Assembly: GCA_005281725.1 (NCBI GenBank)
Contig: SSBO01000009.1
Coordinates: 10,047,038-10,111,037, forward strand
Source: Wuchereria bancrofti
Lineage: Eukaryota; Nematoda; Chromadorea; Rhabditida; Onchocercidae
Direction: 5' to 3'
DNA: 64,000 nt
The position numbers and the translations under genes were made by a program. Below are positions 1-13,795 of this stretch, in pieces. Under the pieces are notes generated by a model. That model had not been told where the DNA came from. It saw only the letters and a list, made by a program, of their open reading frames with translations, and did no database searches. The first letter of the stretch is position 1, and the number at the start of each line of letters is the position of its first letter.

Positions 1-1254
1 TCAAATATTAATTTTTCGGATATTATGAGTAATTGGAATTAAATTAACAAATAATCGAGTAATTGATAAATGATAGAATAAAGGAATGAAAAATAAATAT
101 ATGTTTCACAAGGAGAATTCATTCTTTTTTTTAAAAAAAACTAAAATGATATTAATTATGAAATGAATAGTTACTTCTCAAGCGTTATCATATTGAAAAA
201 TTGCTATCATTTTTGTAGAAAGTGATGAAATCAAAGAATTTTGCCGCCACTGCGAAAAAACTGGATTCTTTTCTTTTTTTAAAAATTTTCTTAGGAACAA
301 AAAAAAAAAAGAAAATTGGAAGTTGTATTCAATTTCTTTTCTTTTTTTAATTATAAGTTTTATTTAGAATAATATATGGTTGAATGTGCTCTTAAGTATT
401 AATTTTCCTTTTTTGATATTTTTTTTTGATATTTATTAGAAAAAAAAAGGAATGATTTAGTCGAAATAAAAATGAAAAGTAGAAATTTTTAATATTTATA
501 ATATTTCCATATCAATTATTACAAATTTTAGATTTTAGGTATATCAATTATTACAAATATTTCCATATCAATTATTACAAATTAAATTTTAGGTACAAAA
601 TTTAGAAAATACTAAGAATTTAATTTATTCATAACAACTTTTATACATTCATTGAAAGTATAAAATTAATTATTTCATTTTAAATGATATATGGTTGAAT
701 GAGCTTTTGAGTAATTAATTTCTTTCTCTGACATTTTTTTTTTTTTTTAAATATTTATAAAAAATTTTTTGGAACACAGAAAGAAAGAATAAAAAAAGAT
801 TTTAAAATTTTTTATACGATAATTATTCATCACGCAACTAATTAAACGTACATTGAAGCTTTTCATTTTAATTGAAAATATTCAATAAAATTTCTTCTTA
901 CAATGAAGAAGAATTAATTATTCGAATATGCAAATTACGAATGTGAAAAAAAAAAAAACGAAAAACAAAAAAGAAAAAACAAAAAAGGAAAATTGATGTG
1001 CTCAAATATTCATTAAGATGAAAAAAAAAAATAAAGAAGAAAAAAAAAATGGGCGGTTTTGGAAAATAAATGTAAAGCTTACATAAGCGCTCATTCAATG
1101 ACTCACATTGTTTGGCTCCGTCAGTTGGCGGCTTTTTACATTATTTGAATTTTTGTGCTTTTTTTTTTTTTTTTGAAAATAGAAATGTGAGAAGAATTGA
1201 AGAAGCATTGTTAAACAGTGACAATTAACAAGAGATAAAATCTCTCAATCAAAT
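1..1254. other. AT-rich noncoding DNA
   Basis: Homopolymer-rich. A short local repeat of ATATCAATTATTACAAAT lies at about 505-585. A more GC-rich island at 1078-1140 ends (minus strand) in a GTGAGT donor-like site at about 1111 and may be part of an exon; nothing there is identifiable. Confidence 0.6.
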
Positions 1255-1279
1255 TTCATTTCAAATTTTCAGTACAAGA

Positions 1280-1500
1280 AAAAAGAAATCATTGTTATAA
1301 TTAATTATTACTGTAAAATTGTTTTCAAATTTTGAGTTGCAAAAATTATTATTATAATTAAATAATATTGCACAATTAATTTCAAATTTTTGAAACTAAT
1401 TAAATGTTACTGCATAACTGATTTCAAATTTTGAGTTACAAAAATTATTATTGTAATTAAGTACTATTGTATAATTGATTTCAAATTTTTGGTACAACAA
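1280..1500. repeat. Degenerate ~99-bp tandem repeat
   Basis: TTTCAAATTTT recurs at about 1323, 1381, 1422 and 1480 with spacings of 58, 41 and 58. This indicates two ~99-bp units, each of two unequal monomers. Confidence 0.75.
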
Positions 1501-2057
1501 CTACTGCTATTGTTAAAATAAAATACTTATTGCAGAAATCATTAGTATAATTGATGCATGCTATTGTTTATTAATTGATATATTAAAAAAAATTTTACAA
1601 AAAAAAAATTGGAAATTAAAAATTCAATGAGTGAAATTTCTATCAAAGAGTAAATTATCATTCTTTGTACGATATTTATCATTTCGGCAATATTATCATA
1701 TCAGTACTAATCAAATATGAATGTATAAAATATTAGCCTTTTTATCGCTTAAAAACTGTTACGCTTTTCTCTCACAAGTAATCAATAATAATTACGTCAA
1801 TAAATAAACAAAAATCACGTGGTATTATTGAATTGATATAGATTTACACAATTTTGCTTAAAAATAAATTGTGTTAATTAAATTGAAATTTGATTTCAAC
1901 AAACAAATAAACAATTATTTCAACTATAATTGAGAAAAGAAATAAAAAATAAAAAAAAAAGGAGAAGAATGGAAGAAGAAAGGATCCAAGCAAACAAATA
2001 GCTTTAAAGCGATAATCATCGATTTTGCATTTTTTGCTCCTAAGCTATCGTTGGCAT

Positions 2058-2185
2058 TGAAATGAAATGAAATGAAATGGGATGAAATGAAATGAAATGA
2101 AATGAAATGGAATGAAATGAAATGAAATGAAATAGAACGAAATGATAGGAAATGAAATGAAATAAATAAAATCAAAATGAAATGA
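2058..2185. repeat. Pentanucleotide array (AAATG)n
   Basis: Roughly 24 copies of a 5-bp unit (AAATG; TTTCA on the other strand) with scattered single-base interruptions. Confidence 0.97.
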
Positions 2186-2715
2186 AACTAAAATTTTGCA
2201 TTTAATGCTAATCAATAATCTGCTAAATATAGGTAAAACAAGTAATCGATTTTTTTAATATACGAAATAATTAAATGGAATTTGATTCTTTTTTATTTAA
2301 AAATAAATTTTAGAAATTTGAAAATTAATTAATGCTCTTTTATTCCACTGAAACAAACAAGAACAACAACAACAAAACAATAGAAGAAGAAAAATTAAAA
2401 TATTAGTTATTAAATCAAATTTTCAAAATTTTTTAAAATGAATTTTTTTTTTCGTAAAACCAAAAAGTGAATGTTTATATCAAAGATTTGAAAATATAAT
2501 CATATTTTAATCATAAGTTAAAATTCTTTCCTTTTTTTTCTTTTTTTTTTAAAGAAAAGAAGACGTAAACAAAATTGTCGACGACAAATTCATTAAATAA
2601 TCTTTGAAGTTTATTCTTTCATTTTCTGTCTTTTTGTAAACAAGGATTGTAAATATCTAAACTAAATACGACCTAGAAAAGTTTAGTTAACAAGTATTTA
2701 TCCTCGTAAAGGACG

Positions 2716-2883
2716 ATGAGTCTAGACGATGATGTATCAGTAAACAATATCAGACAGAGGAGACAATTGGTGTATGTTTGTCATCAAAGTGGCAATGGTA
2801 GAAGCAATATTTGCATTACAATGAAATTTATATATTTTTATATCTATAAGTATACTATATCAATTATATTTACAATCGTATAA
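2716..2883 (+). CDS. Candidate short ORF or first exon, unrecognised
   Basis: A 55-codon frame starting MSLDDDVSVNNIRQRRQ, then LVYVCHQSGNGRSNICITMK, then a low-complexity hydrophobic tail. The first ~40 codons sit in an island clearly less AT-rich than its surroundings, and a GT donor-like site lies at 2798. It could be a first coding exon ending there, or a chance frame. No family is recognised. Confidence 0.25.
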   Translation: MSLDDDVSVNNIRQRRQLVYVCHQSGNGRSNICITMKFIYFYIYKYTISIIFTIV

Positions 2884-4844
2884 ATAATATTTATTTTTTT
2901 TAAAACTATTATTTAATTTAAAATAGATCAACTTTTTCTTTTGTTTAAAAAAAAGTTAATTATATAGTTTCATTAAATATTCTTATGAAAATAGTGTAGC
3001 TATGTTATAATAATTTTAAAATTTCATAAAATTTAAAATGTAATTTTGTTGTATAATCTTGAAATAAAATTATTTTTGCAATATTTCGTAAATATTTTTG
3101 AATAATTAAATTTAAAAATGAGTTTTTTTTTCTGATATGTGTAAGATTTTTTGCTTGTTAAATAAAGTTAAAATTGTTTTTCTTATTTTTTCTTTTTATT
3201 TATTTACTTGTTTATTTTTTTCAAATAATTTTTTGGTTCAGGTTTTTTAGTTTTGCTCATTACCAATGATCTAATTCGATTTAAAATTATTTTCGCAATT
3301 TCTAACGTTATTTTATAATACCTTAAATCAATGAATGTATTGATTATATTTAAACGAAAAATGTTTACAATAATTGTTTGAGAATAAAAATTGATATGAC
3401 AAGAAATTTTTGACTAAATTGAGAATTACTACCAAAATTTTAATTAATTTAATTTCTATTATTACTCATTTTGCATCTTTTTTTCTGTTTCTTTAAATTG
3501 CAAAAAATTTGCATAATTTCCTAACATTTTGCTATGAATTTATTTTGAAATGAAAAAAGAAAAACATTTGAAATGGCTCTGTTATTCCTTCTTTTTATTT
3601 TCTATTTTATTGTTTACTATTTGTAAATGCCAAGGTAATTTGAATTGTAAATGAGTAATTCATTTTTTTATTTATAAATGACAAAAAAAAAAGAGAGAAT
3701 TCCTAAGTTTGAATGCTTTGATTACTAAAATAAAAATTAGTTAAAGTTAGAATAGACATAAGAAAAGAAAGCAAAATGGCAGTAAAAATTTTTTGAAAAC
3801 TGAAATTTTGGGGAAAGAATTTTCGGGAAATATTTTAAAAATTATTTTTCTCATCTTGCAAGCTACTTAAATAATTTAGTTTACAATTTTAAAATATGAT
3901 AATAATTTTTCTTCCTTTATTTAACATGTACGTTGATCATACGTTAACATTTGATCATAGGATTATTGAATTACAAATTAGCCAAATAATTTTTTTCCAA
4001 AATACAAATAATTTTATTTCAACAAAAATTTTATTTAAGCAAAGGTATATTTTTTAACAAATAAAGAAAAATTGTAATATTGGACTGTTAAAAGTATTAA
4101 TAAATAATTTTAATAAAAATAATTTAATTGAATAACTACACGAATGAAAATTTTTTCAAAAAAAAAAAAACAAACACTTAAAGAGGTAAAAAATTGTGAA
4201 AAAAAATTTTTTACAAAAAAAAAAAAAAAATAATAAAAGTAAACAAACTAACATAAATTTGACATAATGTAGTTGTTACATCCATTATTTGATGTATTTC
4301 GTTGATAATAATTGATCGTTGATAATAAATGAGGGAGAGAGAGAGAGAAACAGAGAGGTAAAGGGGAAAAAAACGAGAATAAAAGTATAAATAGTAACAA
4401 CTGGAAATATTTAACTAATTGTTGTTTTAAATTGATAATATTTTCAGTGTTGTTTCTTTTCTCTTTCAATTCATCGTTTCATTATCAATTAAACAACAAA
4501 TAAAATTTCATCCCTGAAAAATACAAACAATAATTTGTTAAAGAAAAAAAGTGAAAACGACGAAAAAATAAATATGTAATAAAACATGAAAGATTATTCA
4601 TAATTATATATTTCATAATTATATACAATTTCAAAAAATAATTATATGATGCTATAATTTTATGACACAATGATTTCTTATGATTTATTTTTCAATCTTT
4701 TTTTTACATTATTCTAATTAAATTATCATTAAAAAGCTTCAATAGCAAATGTCGAAGGAAAAAAAAAAAAGGAATACTATCAAAGAAAATGGAAAAATCT
4801 ACAAATGAACTTGAAATAACCAAAGTCAAAATTTCAAAATTTAG

Positions 4845-5517
4845 ATTTCGAACAATTTATCACCATTGTTAGTGATAATGGCGGTGTCATGAAAGTAAGT
4901 TATAAATTATATTTTATTTCAACGTTTTCATACTAAAAAATTTCAAGAAAAAGATAAAATAAAATTGATTTTAAATCGTAAAAAAATTATTGGTTGATTT
5001 TTTCTAAAATATTTATTTCTCAAATTTTTATTATGATTTAATTTTTATTATGATTATCGTAATAAAAATAATTTATTTTGTACATAATATTATGATTATT
5101 TATTATGATTATCATAAGATAATAAAAATATTGCTGTTGTATGCTATTTGCTAATTTTATTTTTTGTTTTATTCCTTTATTTTTTTTAATTTTGAAATGC
5201 ATTAATTAAATTTTATTTCTCGTCATTTTATTCTTTTTTTTTTTTTGATTGAAATAATTGATAATACTGTACAAATTAAATGTCTATTGTTGTTTTTTTT
5301 ATTAGAATAATTTTAACTGTAATTATTACATTCATTGTTGGAATTGAAATAATATTTTTATTAACAAGTTTTTATTTCATTTTTTTTTAATTTTTTTTCA
5401 ATATAAAAATAATTTGAAATGATACAAACTAATTTTTATTATTCATTGTGTATGTGATGCAACTTTTACAATTATCCTTGCAGTTTATTTTGCAAGAAAA
5501 TTTTAATCCATCAGATG
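4845..5517 (+). CDS. Two candidate exons of an unrecognised plus-strand gene
   Basis: Segment 4845-4894 lies between TTTAG and a consensus GTAAGT donor and reads FEQFITIVSDNGGVMK in one frame. Segment 5484-5517 follows CCTTGCAG, keeps phase, reads FILQENFNPSD and ends at a GTAATT donor. A further frame after a TAG at about 5614 would run to a stop near 5693. Phase agreement and good splice sites are the only support; no start codon or family is clear. Confidence 0.22.
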
Positions 5518-5699
5518 GTAATTAAAAAATGTTTGGCACCGTTAAATTATTTATATCAAATTTAAATTGACACATAAAAATTTTATTGACAGAATTATTT
5601 TTTAAAAAATAGGAAAAAATGAGGATAAAAAATGTGATTTTGTTGCGTGTTTTTTTCAATTGTTCCTGCCTTTCATCTACCGAAATAAATAAATCAATT

Positions 5700-8600
5700 A
5701 ATTGATTTATTAATTAAATAAATAAACAAATAAATAAAAAATAAATACATGGGCATCAATTTTTCTCTTTTGTTTGATTTTTTTGTTTTGGCAAATTGAA
5801 GAAAAAAAAGAAATTGATTGTTACTTATTTCAAATGTAAATAATACAAATGATTTCATCTAAAATTAAAATTGAGCTTAAATTTTTGATCATAAAAGGCA
5901 AGAAGTTTTTAGTATAATCAGAATAGCTAATATTTGTTATCACATTTTATCATTATGTAATCAATGAAATCTGATCAATGTTATCAACTGTGACACATAA
6001 AAATGAAATATCAGATTTTATTTAACTTTAATAATCCTCTCGAATAGTAACTATTTATGCTCTCCACTAAACGTTTATTTCCTTTAAAAAAAACCCGTTA
6101 ATTTTCATAAGAAAAAATTACCGGAAATTTTAAATTTTCAAATATAACAGGACAAATATTTTCAAGTTAACATCTGGAAGAAAAGAATTAAACATTTATT
6201 AAATTAAACAATTATCAACTCTCACAAATGATAATTTGATATTTTCAGGACAACAGACGTCTCTGAATTGAAAATATTTGTAACCGGTAATCCTGAATAA
6301 TCCAACAATATTTCTGATTAATTTTGAATAATCAACCAGTAAAAATCCCAAATGATTCACGAATAATTCTGAATGATCGGCTAATAATTCCGAATAATCT
6401 ATCATTAATTCCGGATAATCTATTGGTAATTTCGGATAATCATCTATCAATAACTGTCACTGATTAATGATCTATTCTAAAAGCATTATTTCATCTATTA
6501 AATTATGAGAAAAAAAATATTTCACATTTTTGTTATTTAAAAGAGAGAAAGAGAGGGAGAGAGAGAGGAAGAGAAAAAAAGGATGAATAAATGGGAAAAG
6601 TTCGTAGTTCTAATTTTAATACATCCAAAAGAAGAAAAAAATGAATTAATAAGATGAAATCTCATAATTCTTTTACATACCTGAAATCAATTATTGCATT
6701 GGGAAAGAAATAAAGAAATAAAAGTGTCACAGCTCTTATCATTTGCACGTATCAAAAATGATGACAGCTTTAATTTTTATATATTTTAAATAAAATTAAG
6801 CAAACATTGTCACACCACTATTATTTATATACCTTTTGTGTGTGTGTGTTTGTGATAAAACTTGAATAAAACAAAATTATATTAATAGAAATGAAAGATG
6901 AAAAAGGAAATGACAAAATGAAAAAAATATTTTTGTTTTTCAAAGAAAGAAAAAAAATTTTAAATGAGAAATATGAGCGCAAGCATAATTTTTAGTCTAA
7001 TATGAAATCGTTCCCTTTCTTTCTCTCGCTCTTTCTCATATCCTGATATGAAATAATATAGCTGATAACTGATAAAATAAGTTTAACCGCTTTTTTTTTC
7101 AAAAAATATTTTCATATGTTAATTCTTTTTCATAAGCATTCTACTGCATTTTTTATTTAAATAATCAATAATGATAATATACTGATAATAGTTGGAAAAT
7201 TTTTTCTCATAATTAATGAAGAAATAGTTAACAAAAATTAGCTTATATTAATTAGTTATGTTTAATTCAAATAAATTAATTCGAATAATGATAATATTGC
7301 TTGAAATATGCTAGAAAATTATCGTACTATTAGAGAAATTAATTAATTACAAAACAAATTATTTTTTTAAAAATGGATTCCGCTTAATTTTAAATGATAT
7401 TAGTGTTGTATAGAATTAATTAATTTTATAATTAATATAAGAAATAATTAATTTTGCTTAATTATTACTGACAAATGAAAACAAATTGCGAATGAATTTT
7501 ATTGTTTTATCATTTTATCATTGACATGATATTAGATAGATAATGATGAATGAAGAAGAAAGAATTAAAAAGTAAATTTAAAATAATTTAATAGCTAAAT
7601 TTAAAATAAAAATATTGCAGTTCAATTAATTAATAAATGATAAATCAATAAGTATACAGCATAATATTATGTTTGATTTAAAAATTTGATAATGAAAACA
7701 AAGAAAAACTTCCAATTAAGCATTGTTTCCATATTGATAAAAATTTAATATGGAAAAAAGTTTTCAAATTAATTTATTGAATAATATTTTAATTAGCAAA
7801 AAAGGAATCAAATTTTAAAAATTAAAATTTTAAAAAAAGCAAATGATGGAACATTTAATAAAATTCAACAATGCTTGAAAAGAAAAACAGAAAAAATGTT
7901 CAAAAAACAGAAGAAAATACTAAGTTTGTATAAAATATAGTTTGAATATACGAATTTGAAGATGATTAATATCAATATAAATTCGCTTTTCTAAAATATA
8001 AGAATAAATATTGACAGTAGAAAATTTGTTTGTTAAGAAATATTAAACTTAAAAACAGAATGTGGAATAAATTTCAATTAAAATGCAAAATTATTTCTGT
8101 ATCAAATTATTCAAAACTGCTACTTTTTCGTGATAAACAAATTTACAATGATTGAATAATAAAAATAAATTTTTTTTAGTTTGGTATTTTAAAATGCAAT
8201 GCTTAAATGATTAAACACACTAAATTAAATCGAGTTAGAAAATGCTACAATGCAGATTTCTAAAAAATTTTGCTTTGAAATTTATGTGTTTATCAAGAAT
8301 TTCAACTCGTTAAGTAAAAAAAAAAATTTAATTAAACATGAGCCGAAAAGTATGGATTAAATTTTAATTAAAATGGAAAGGAAAAAAGGATGAGAAATTG
8401 GTGAAAAAAAGTAATTCAGCTATAAGGAATAGTTTATAAATTCAAAAATGGGAATAACTATACACTTAGGATATTTAAGTGACATTTGAAATAGATTATC
8501 TTTCCAAAGTCAAAGGAAATTTAAAATTTAAAATTAAACTAGCAATCAATTTCGTGAAATTTTTAAAGATAAAAAAATTCTTTTAAAGCGAAAGTCTGAA

Positions 8601-9340
8601 AGTTTTTTTTAACATTTTAAATTTTGCAATAACTGTTTCGTTTTTCAAACAAATCATAATGGTTCATTGAATTTTTATCTATTTCATTCATTTACAAAGA
8701 TTTAAAATTTTCGAAGCGCAATTGATGTGATTTTTTCAAATTTTTAGAGTAAAAAATTCAAAAGCAATTTATGGATTTGCCCTCTCTTTCTGTCTCTCTT
8801 TTCATCTATCCTCTTCTTTTTTCTTGCTTTTTATTCTTTTACAACATATTTTGAACGATGACCCGATTGATTTCTAAATTGACAACGTTCATTTAAAAAA
8901 AAAAAGAAAAAAAACAAGAAAAAACTAAGATAAGGTAAAATTAATTTTAATACAGCTGAAATAATGTAATTTTAACATTGATGAATAACTTTCTTCATGA
9001 TTTTGAAATAAATTTCATTAATAGTCTAGAAAAATTTTTAAATTTTGACCATTTGAAAGAGGTGATAAATTGAGCATTATAAAAGTTATCAAAAAATTGA
9101 TTGTAAAATGTAAAAAGAACGAAATGTTTCTTTGATAAAATAGAAATTTGAGAAATATTTTTAGTGAAATTTTGGTAAAAATCAATTTCTCAAATGAATT
9201 ATATCAAAATGATTGAGTAATTTTTTTTTTCAAATTTTCCAATGTCAATTTAACTTATCTGCTAAATCACTGATTAAAAATTACATTTCTATGATTGATA
9301 AAATTGATAAGCATTTTCTTAGCAGCGAGATTTTTTTTAA
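5700..9340. other. AT-rich noncoding DNA
   Basis: No gene seen. It holds purine tracts (GA-rich at 6541-6575) and a short GT run at 6836-6850. Similar DNA with T/A homopolymers occupies 2884-4844, where another GA tract lies at 4331-4362. Confidence 0.6.
6285..6455. repeat. Degenerate 21-bp repeat with heptad open frame on the minus strand
   Basis: Units like TTCCGAATAATCTATCATT recur about every 21 bp. On the minus strand they read as seven-residue repeats (DYPELMI, DYSELLA, DHSELFV and so on) for about 50 codons. The open frame follows from the 21-bp period, so coding is doubtful. Confidence 0.6.
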
Positions 9341-9344
9341 ATGA

Positions 9345-9420
9345 TATACGATAATAAATCATATATGGTAATAAAATTATATACGGTAATAAATCGTATA
9401 CGGTAATAAAATCATATGCA
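9345..9420. repeat. Short ~22-bp tandem repeat
   Basis: Four copies of a unit like ATATACGGTAATAAATC with small changes. Confidence 0.8.
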
Positions 9421-9888
9421 GCAAATAAAATTTTATTTTAAAATTATTTATTTTGAAAAATGATGTTGAAAAATGAATGATACTAATTGATATCGATTTT
9501 TAATCGAAGAAAACGAATCGAACCAATGACTGAACAATTTTGTAAATTAAATTAATTCACCGAAATAATCAACGATAAATTAACTCATTGAAATATTTCA
9601 CGTTATTAATTCCGGTTCTATAAAAAATTTTCAATTCTGGTATTATTACTAAATTCTTTGTTAATCATCGTTTTTTGCTAATGCAAAAAAATGTAATCCA
9701 AATAATTATCATGCATGATGGCAAAAAATAAATAAATAAAGTCGAATAACTGGTAATGAATAACTATGGAATTCTAAACTGCATTCTAAAGGTGTTTGCT
9801 TTTTCAAACTTTTATTTCATTCAGTGATTGAAGAAGACAAAAATATTTTAAATATATTTTAAGATATTTTAAAATATTTTAAGAATTG

Positions 9889-10220
9889 ATGAGAAATTTC
9901 TTTTAATCCTATTGAAAGGTAGGAAAGGTGAATGAATAAATAATATAATCATATATTACAGGTATTATCAATAGTAGAAATCAAATTTTGACACAAGATA
10001 AACATAATATGAATGCAATAAAATATAATTTTTAAAAAAAAAANNNNNNNNNNNNNNNNNNNNNATGAGAAATTTCTTTTAATCCTATTGAAAGGTAGGA
10101 AAGGTGAATGAATAAATAATATAATCATATATTACAGGTATTATCAATAGTAGAAATCAAATTTTGACACAAGATAAACATAATATGAATGCAATAAAAT
10201 ATAATTTTTAAAAAAAAAAA
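9889..10220. repeat. Assembly gap with identical 155-bp flanks
   Basis: 21 N at 10044-10064. The 155 bp ending at the gap (9889-10043) are repeated directly after it (10065-10219), both ending in the same poly-A. This is most simply an unmerged contig overlap. Confidence 0.9.
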
Positions 10221-13012
10221 TTAAAATTTAATAAGAGGAAAAAATTTTTTTGAATAAAAAATTTATTGGCAGCAATAGATGTTTGATTACTTCAAAAAGA
10301 AAAGCTTTTTCCATTTTACATTACAAAAAGAAGATAAAAAATTTTATGAAACCGGAATTAAATGACTATAAAAATTTCATATTGTACACAAAAATGTCAT
10401 CCAGTAGACTAATTAATAGGTTTATTTGACATTTTTCTTTCTCTTCATTTCAAAAGAATTTTCTTTTTAAAAAAAGTAAAGAAAGATTTTTTTCTATAAT
10501 TAATAATATAAGCACAATTTTTGAGCATAGCAAAATAAAAATTCGTCCTAAAAATGTGATTCATTATAATTGCAATTTCTATTTTTTCCATCTCTCACTT
10601 CCTTTCCTTTTTTTCTCTCCCTCTCTCTCTCTCTTTTCCACTCTTTTTTTTTAATATGCTAAATTTTCTAATAAATTATTGATGGAAAGCTAAAATGGAT
10701 CCAATTTTTCAATGCTAACGAAAAAAATAAAATAAAATAAAATTAGGTCACATTTTTTTAAATCCATTTTTTGAAAAAAAGAAGAAAAGATCATTTATCT
10801 TTTAAAAAAAACTGTTAAATATAGTTGAGATAAAAAAAATAAATCAATCAAAAATCGCGTCTTTTAATTTTTGTTTTCCACATTAAAAATGACAAATTAA
10901 TTGACTTGTTGATTCACTAATCGATCGAATAACTGAACAAATTGAACAATTAAATAGCTGAAATAATAAATTAGTAGCAAAAGCAAGAAAAAAAAAAGGC
11001 GAAACGAAGTTGAAATGTGTTTTACTTTTATAAAATTAATTTCTAAATCCAAATGGAAATAAAAAGAAAAATTAAATTTAAGATATTAAGCAGTTTTTTT
11101 TTCTTTTTTACTATTATTTCGTTATATAGAAATAAAAAAACTATGTGATAAATTTATAGTTTAATAAAATAATTCAAATTTATATGAAAGATTTTTTTTT
11201 TTCACATAAAAATATGTAATGAAATATTGTCTTCATTTTAAATATTTCAATTTTGCCTTCAATTATTTGTAAATTTATGATCAACAAATGGAAATTAATA
11301 TTTTTATAGGTTAGTTTATTTATTGCTTAAAAATTTCCTACATTTTCTTTCTTTATTTCTTTTCTTCTTTTTTCTTGCGAGAAAAAAAAATGAAGCGAAA
11401 CTATTTATTCGATTATTTGTCAACAAATTACGCCGTGTGAAGATAATACATATAACAATTATATTATATCCATTAGTTTATTTATTTTTTTTTTTTGTCA
11501 TTTTTTTCTTTTTAAATTTTCATTCCAAAGTTTTATTTTCTTAAATTTTACATTTTCACCTTTTTTTTTTTGAAAAAATTTTCATTTTTAAGATTATTCA
11601 ATTCAATATTTTTCATTTAAATTATTCATTGCTATTAGTTAACAAATTATATTAAAAAAAAAAAATGAAAAAGTAGACATATTATAATAGAAGAAACATT
11701 TTACAAATTTTCTAATGAAAAGTGCTAAACATTTAAAAAATTTTTTTACCTATTCATATGTATATTTGATAAAATTGAATAAAAGAAAGAAGAAGTTTAC
11801 TTGAAAATCTAATAAAAGTAGAGAGAGGAAAAAAACGAGAAAATATAAAATTTTTATCCAATCAATTTAAGATTTTTTTTTTTTTTTTTTGTTCCTATTA
11901 GCTAATAGGAATGAATAATTTTTATGAAAAATATTGAATTGAATTCAATAAATGTAACTTATATAAAAATGAGAAAATAAAATGATATGAATAATTTTAT
12001 GATAAAAATATAGTAATGAATTAATGATAATACTTAAAATATGGTAAAATGATAGTAAATCAATGGATCAATGAGAAATTTTAAAAATAATCTACAATAA
12101 TTATCATTAATATAGTAATGATTAGGATGAAAAAAATATAAATTGTCTAAATGGAAAAGCGCGCAAATCTGATCATTATCAGTTGGATATGGAAATTATC
12201 AGTAGTTATACTGTTTACTTTTTATTATCATTTTCATTTGGAATTCAAATTATCATGTTTAATTGCCAGGACATTTAATTACATATTTATTTATGGTTAC
12301 ACTCTGTCTTCCAATATAAATCTGCTAATGATAAAAAATCATTATTAGGCGGTAATGTCTCATCATTTGGTGACAATTGTTAAGCTTTTTCAATCATTGT
12401 TATTTTTCGTTTGTTTGTTTTTTGTTGGATCTATTTTAGCGCATTTATCATCGTATGCTTCTTTTTTATGTCTCTAATAATTTCTTTTTAGAATAGAAAT
12501 GAAAACAAAGAAGTATTGGATAAAAAAAATTTGATAGCTTAAAAAAATTGAAAAATAAAATGATCCATAAGTTTTTTCTTTTTTACTTTTACTTACAATT
12601 ATTAAATAACTTCCAAACTGAATCATTTATAAGTTCTATTTGATTTTAAATCAAGAAAAAAAAACTTCATTGTGTAAGATTTGAAATGATTGGAAAAGAT
12701 TGAAATATATTCGACATTTTTTCTTCTCCCACTTAAAAGAATTGTTGAAAAACAAAAAACGAAAATTATATATAATAATAAAATAAATTAAAATAAACAC
12801 ATTATTTGATTAAAAAAGAAACGCATATGAAAATAGGTTCAAAAAACTAATTAAAAAAAATAGTTACTCTAAAGAAGTATTTATAGGTATTGTTGAAAAA
12901 AAAAAGAAAATATGAAATTAAAAAAAAAAACTGCCTTATTATTTTGATGTTTTATAAAATATGATTGAATGAATGTTTTATAAAAGAATATATTTGAACA
13001 ATGAATGCAATT
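10221..13012. other. AT-rich noncoding DNA
   Basis: No gene recognised. It has a CT-rich tract at 10612-10636. A 65-codon plus-strand frame at 12151-12348 is built on TTATCA-rich sequence and has no protein-like features beyond hydrophobicity. Confidence 0.6.
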
Positions 13013-13795
13013 CAGAATCAGAAAAGAATAAATCAGTAAATGTGGTTCAGAATCAGGAAAGAATAAATCAGTAAATGTGGTTCAGAATCAGGAAAGAATA
13101 AATCAGTAAATGTGGTTCAGAATCAGAAAGGAATAAATCAGTAAATGTGGTTCAGAATCAGGAAAGAATAAATCAGTAAATGTGGTTCAGAATCAGAAAG
13201 GAATAAATCAGTAAATGTGGTTCAGAATCAGAAAGGAATAAATCAGTAAATGTGGTTCAGAATCAGAAAGGAATAAATCAGTAAATGTGATTCAAAATCA
13301 GAAAGGAATAAATCAGTAAATGTGGTTCAGAATCAGAAAGGAATAAATCAGTAAATGTGATTCAAAATCAGAAAGGAATAAATCAGTAAATGTGGTTCAG
13401 AATCAGAAAGGAATAAATCAGTAAATGTGGTTCAGAATCAGAAAGGAATAAATCAGTAAATGTGATTCAAAATCAGAAAGGAATAAATCAGTAAATGTGG
13501 TTCAGAATCAGAAAGGAATAAATCAGTAAATGTGGTTCAGAATCAGAAAGGAATAAATCAGTAAATGTGATTCAAAATCAGAAAGGAATAAATCAGTAAA
13601 TGTGGTTCAGAATCAGAAAGGAATAAATCAGTAAATGTGGTTCAGAATCAGAAAGGAATAAATCAGTAAATGTGATTCAAAATCAGAAAGGAATAAATCA
13701 GTAAATGTGGTTCAGAATCAGAAAGGAATAAATCAGTAAATGTGGTTCAGAATCAGGAAAGAATAAATCAGTAAATGTGGTTCAGGTTCGCAAAG
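13013..13795. repeat. 35-bp satellite with 105-bp higher-order structure
   Basis: 22 copies of GAATAAATCAGTAAATGTGG plus TTCAGAATCAGAAAG, starting every 35 bp from 13026 to 13761. A variant copy with GATTCAAAAT recurs at about 13290, 13360, 13465, 13570 and 13675, so later spacing is three units (105 bp). Noncoding: the unit has stops and is not a multiple of three. Confidence 0.97.
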
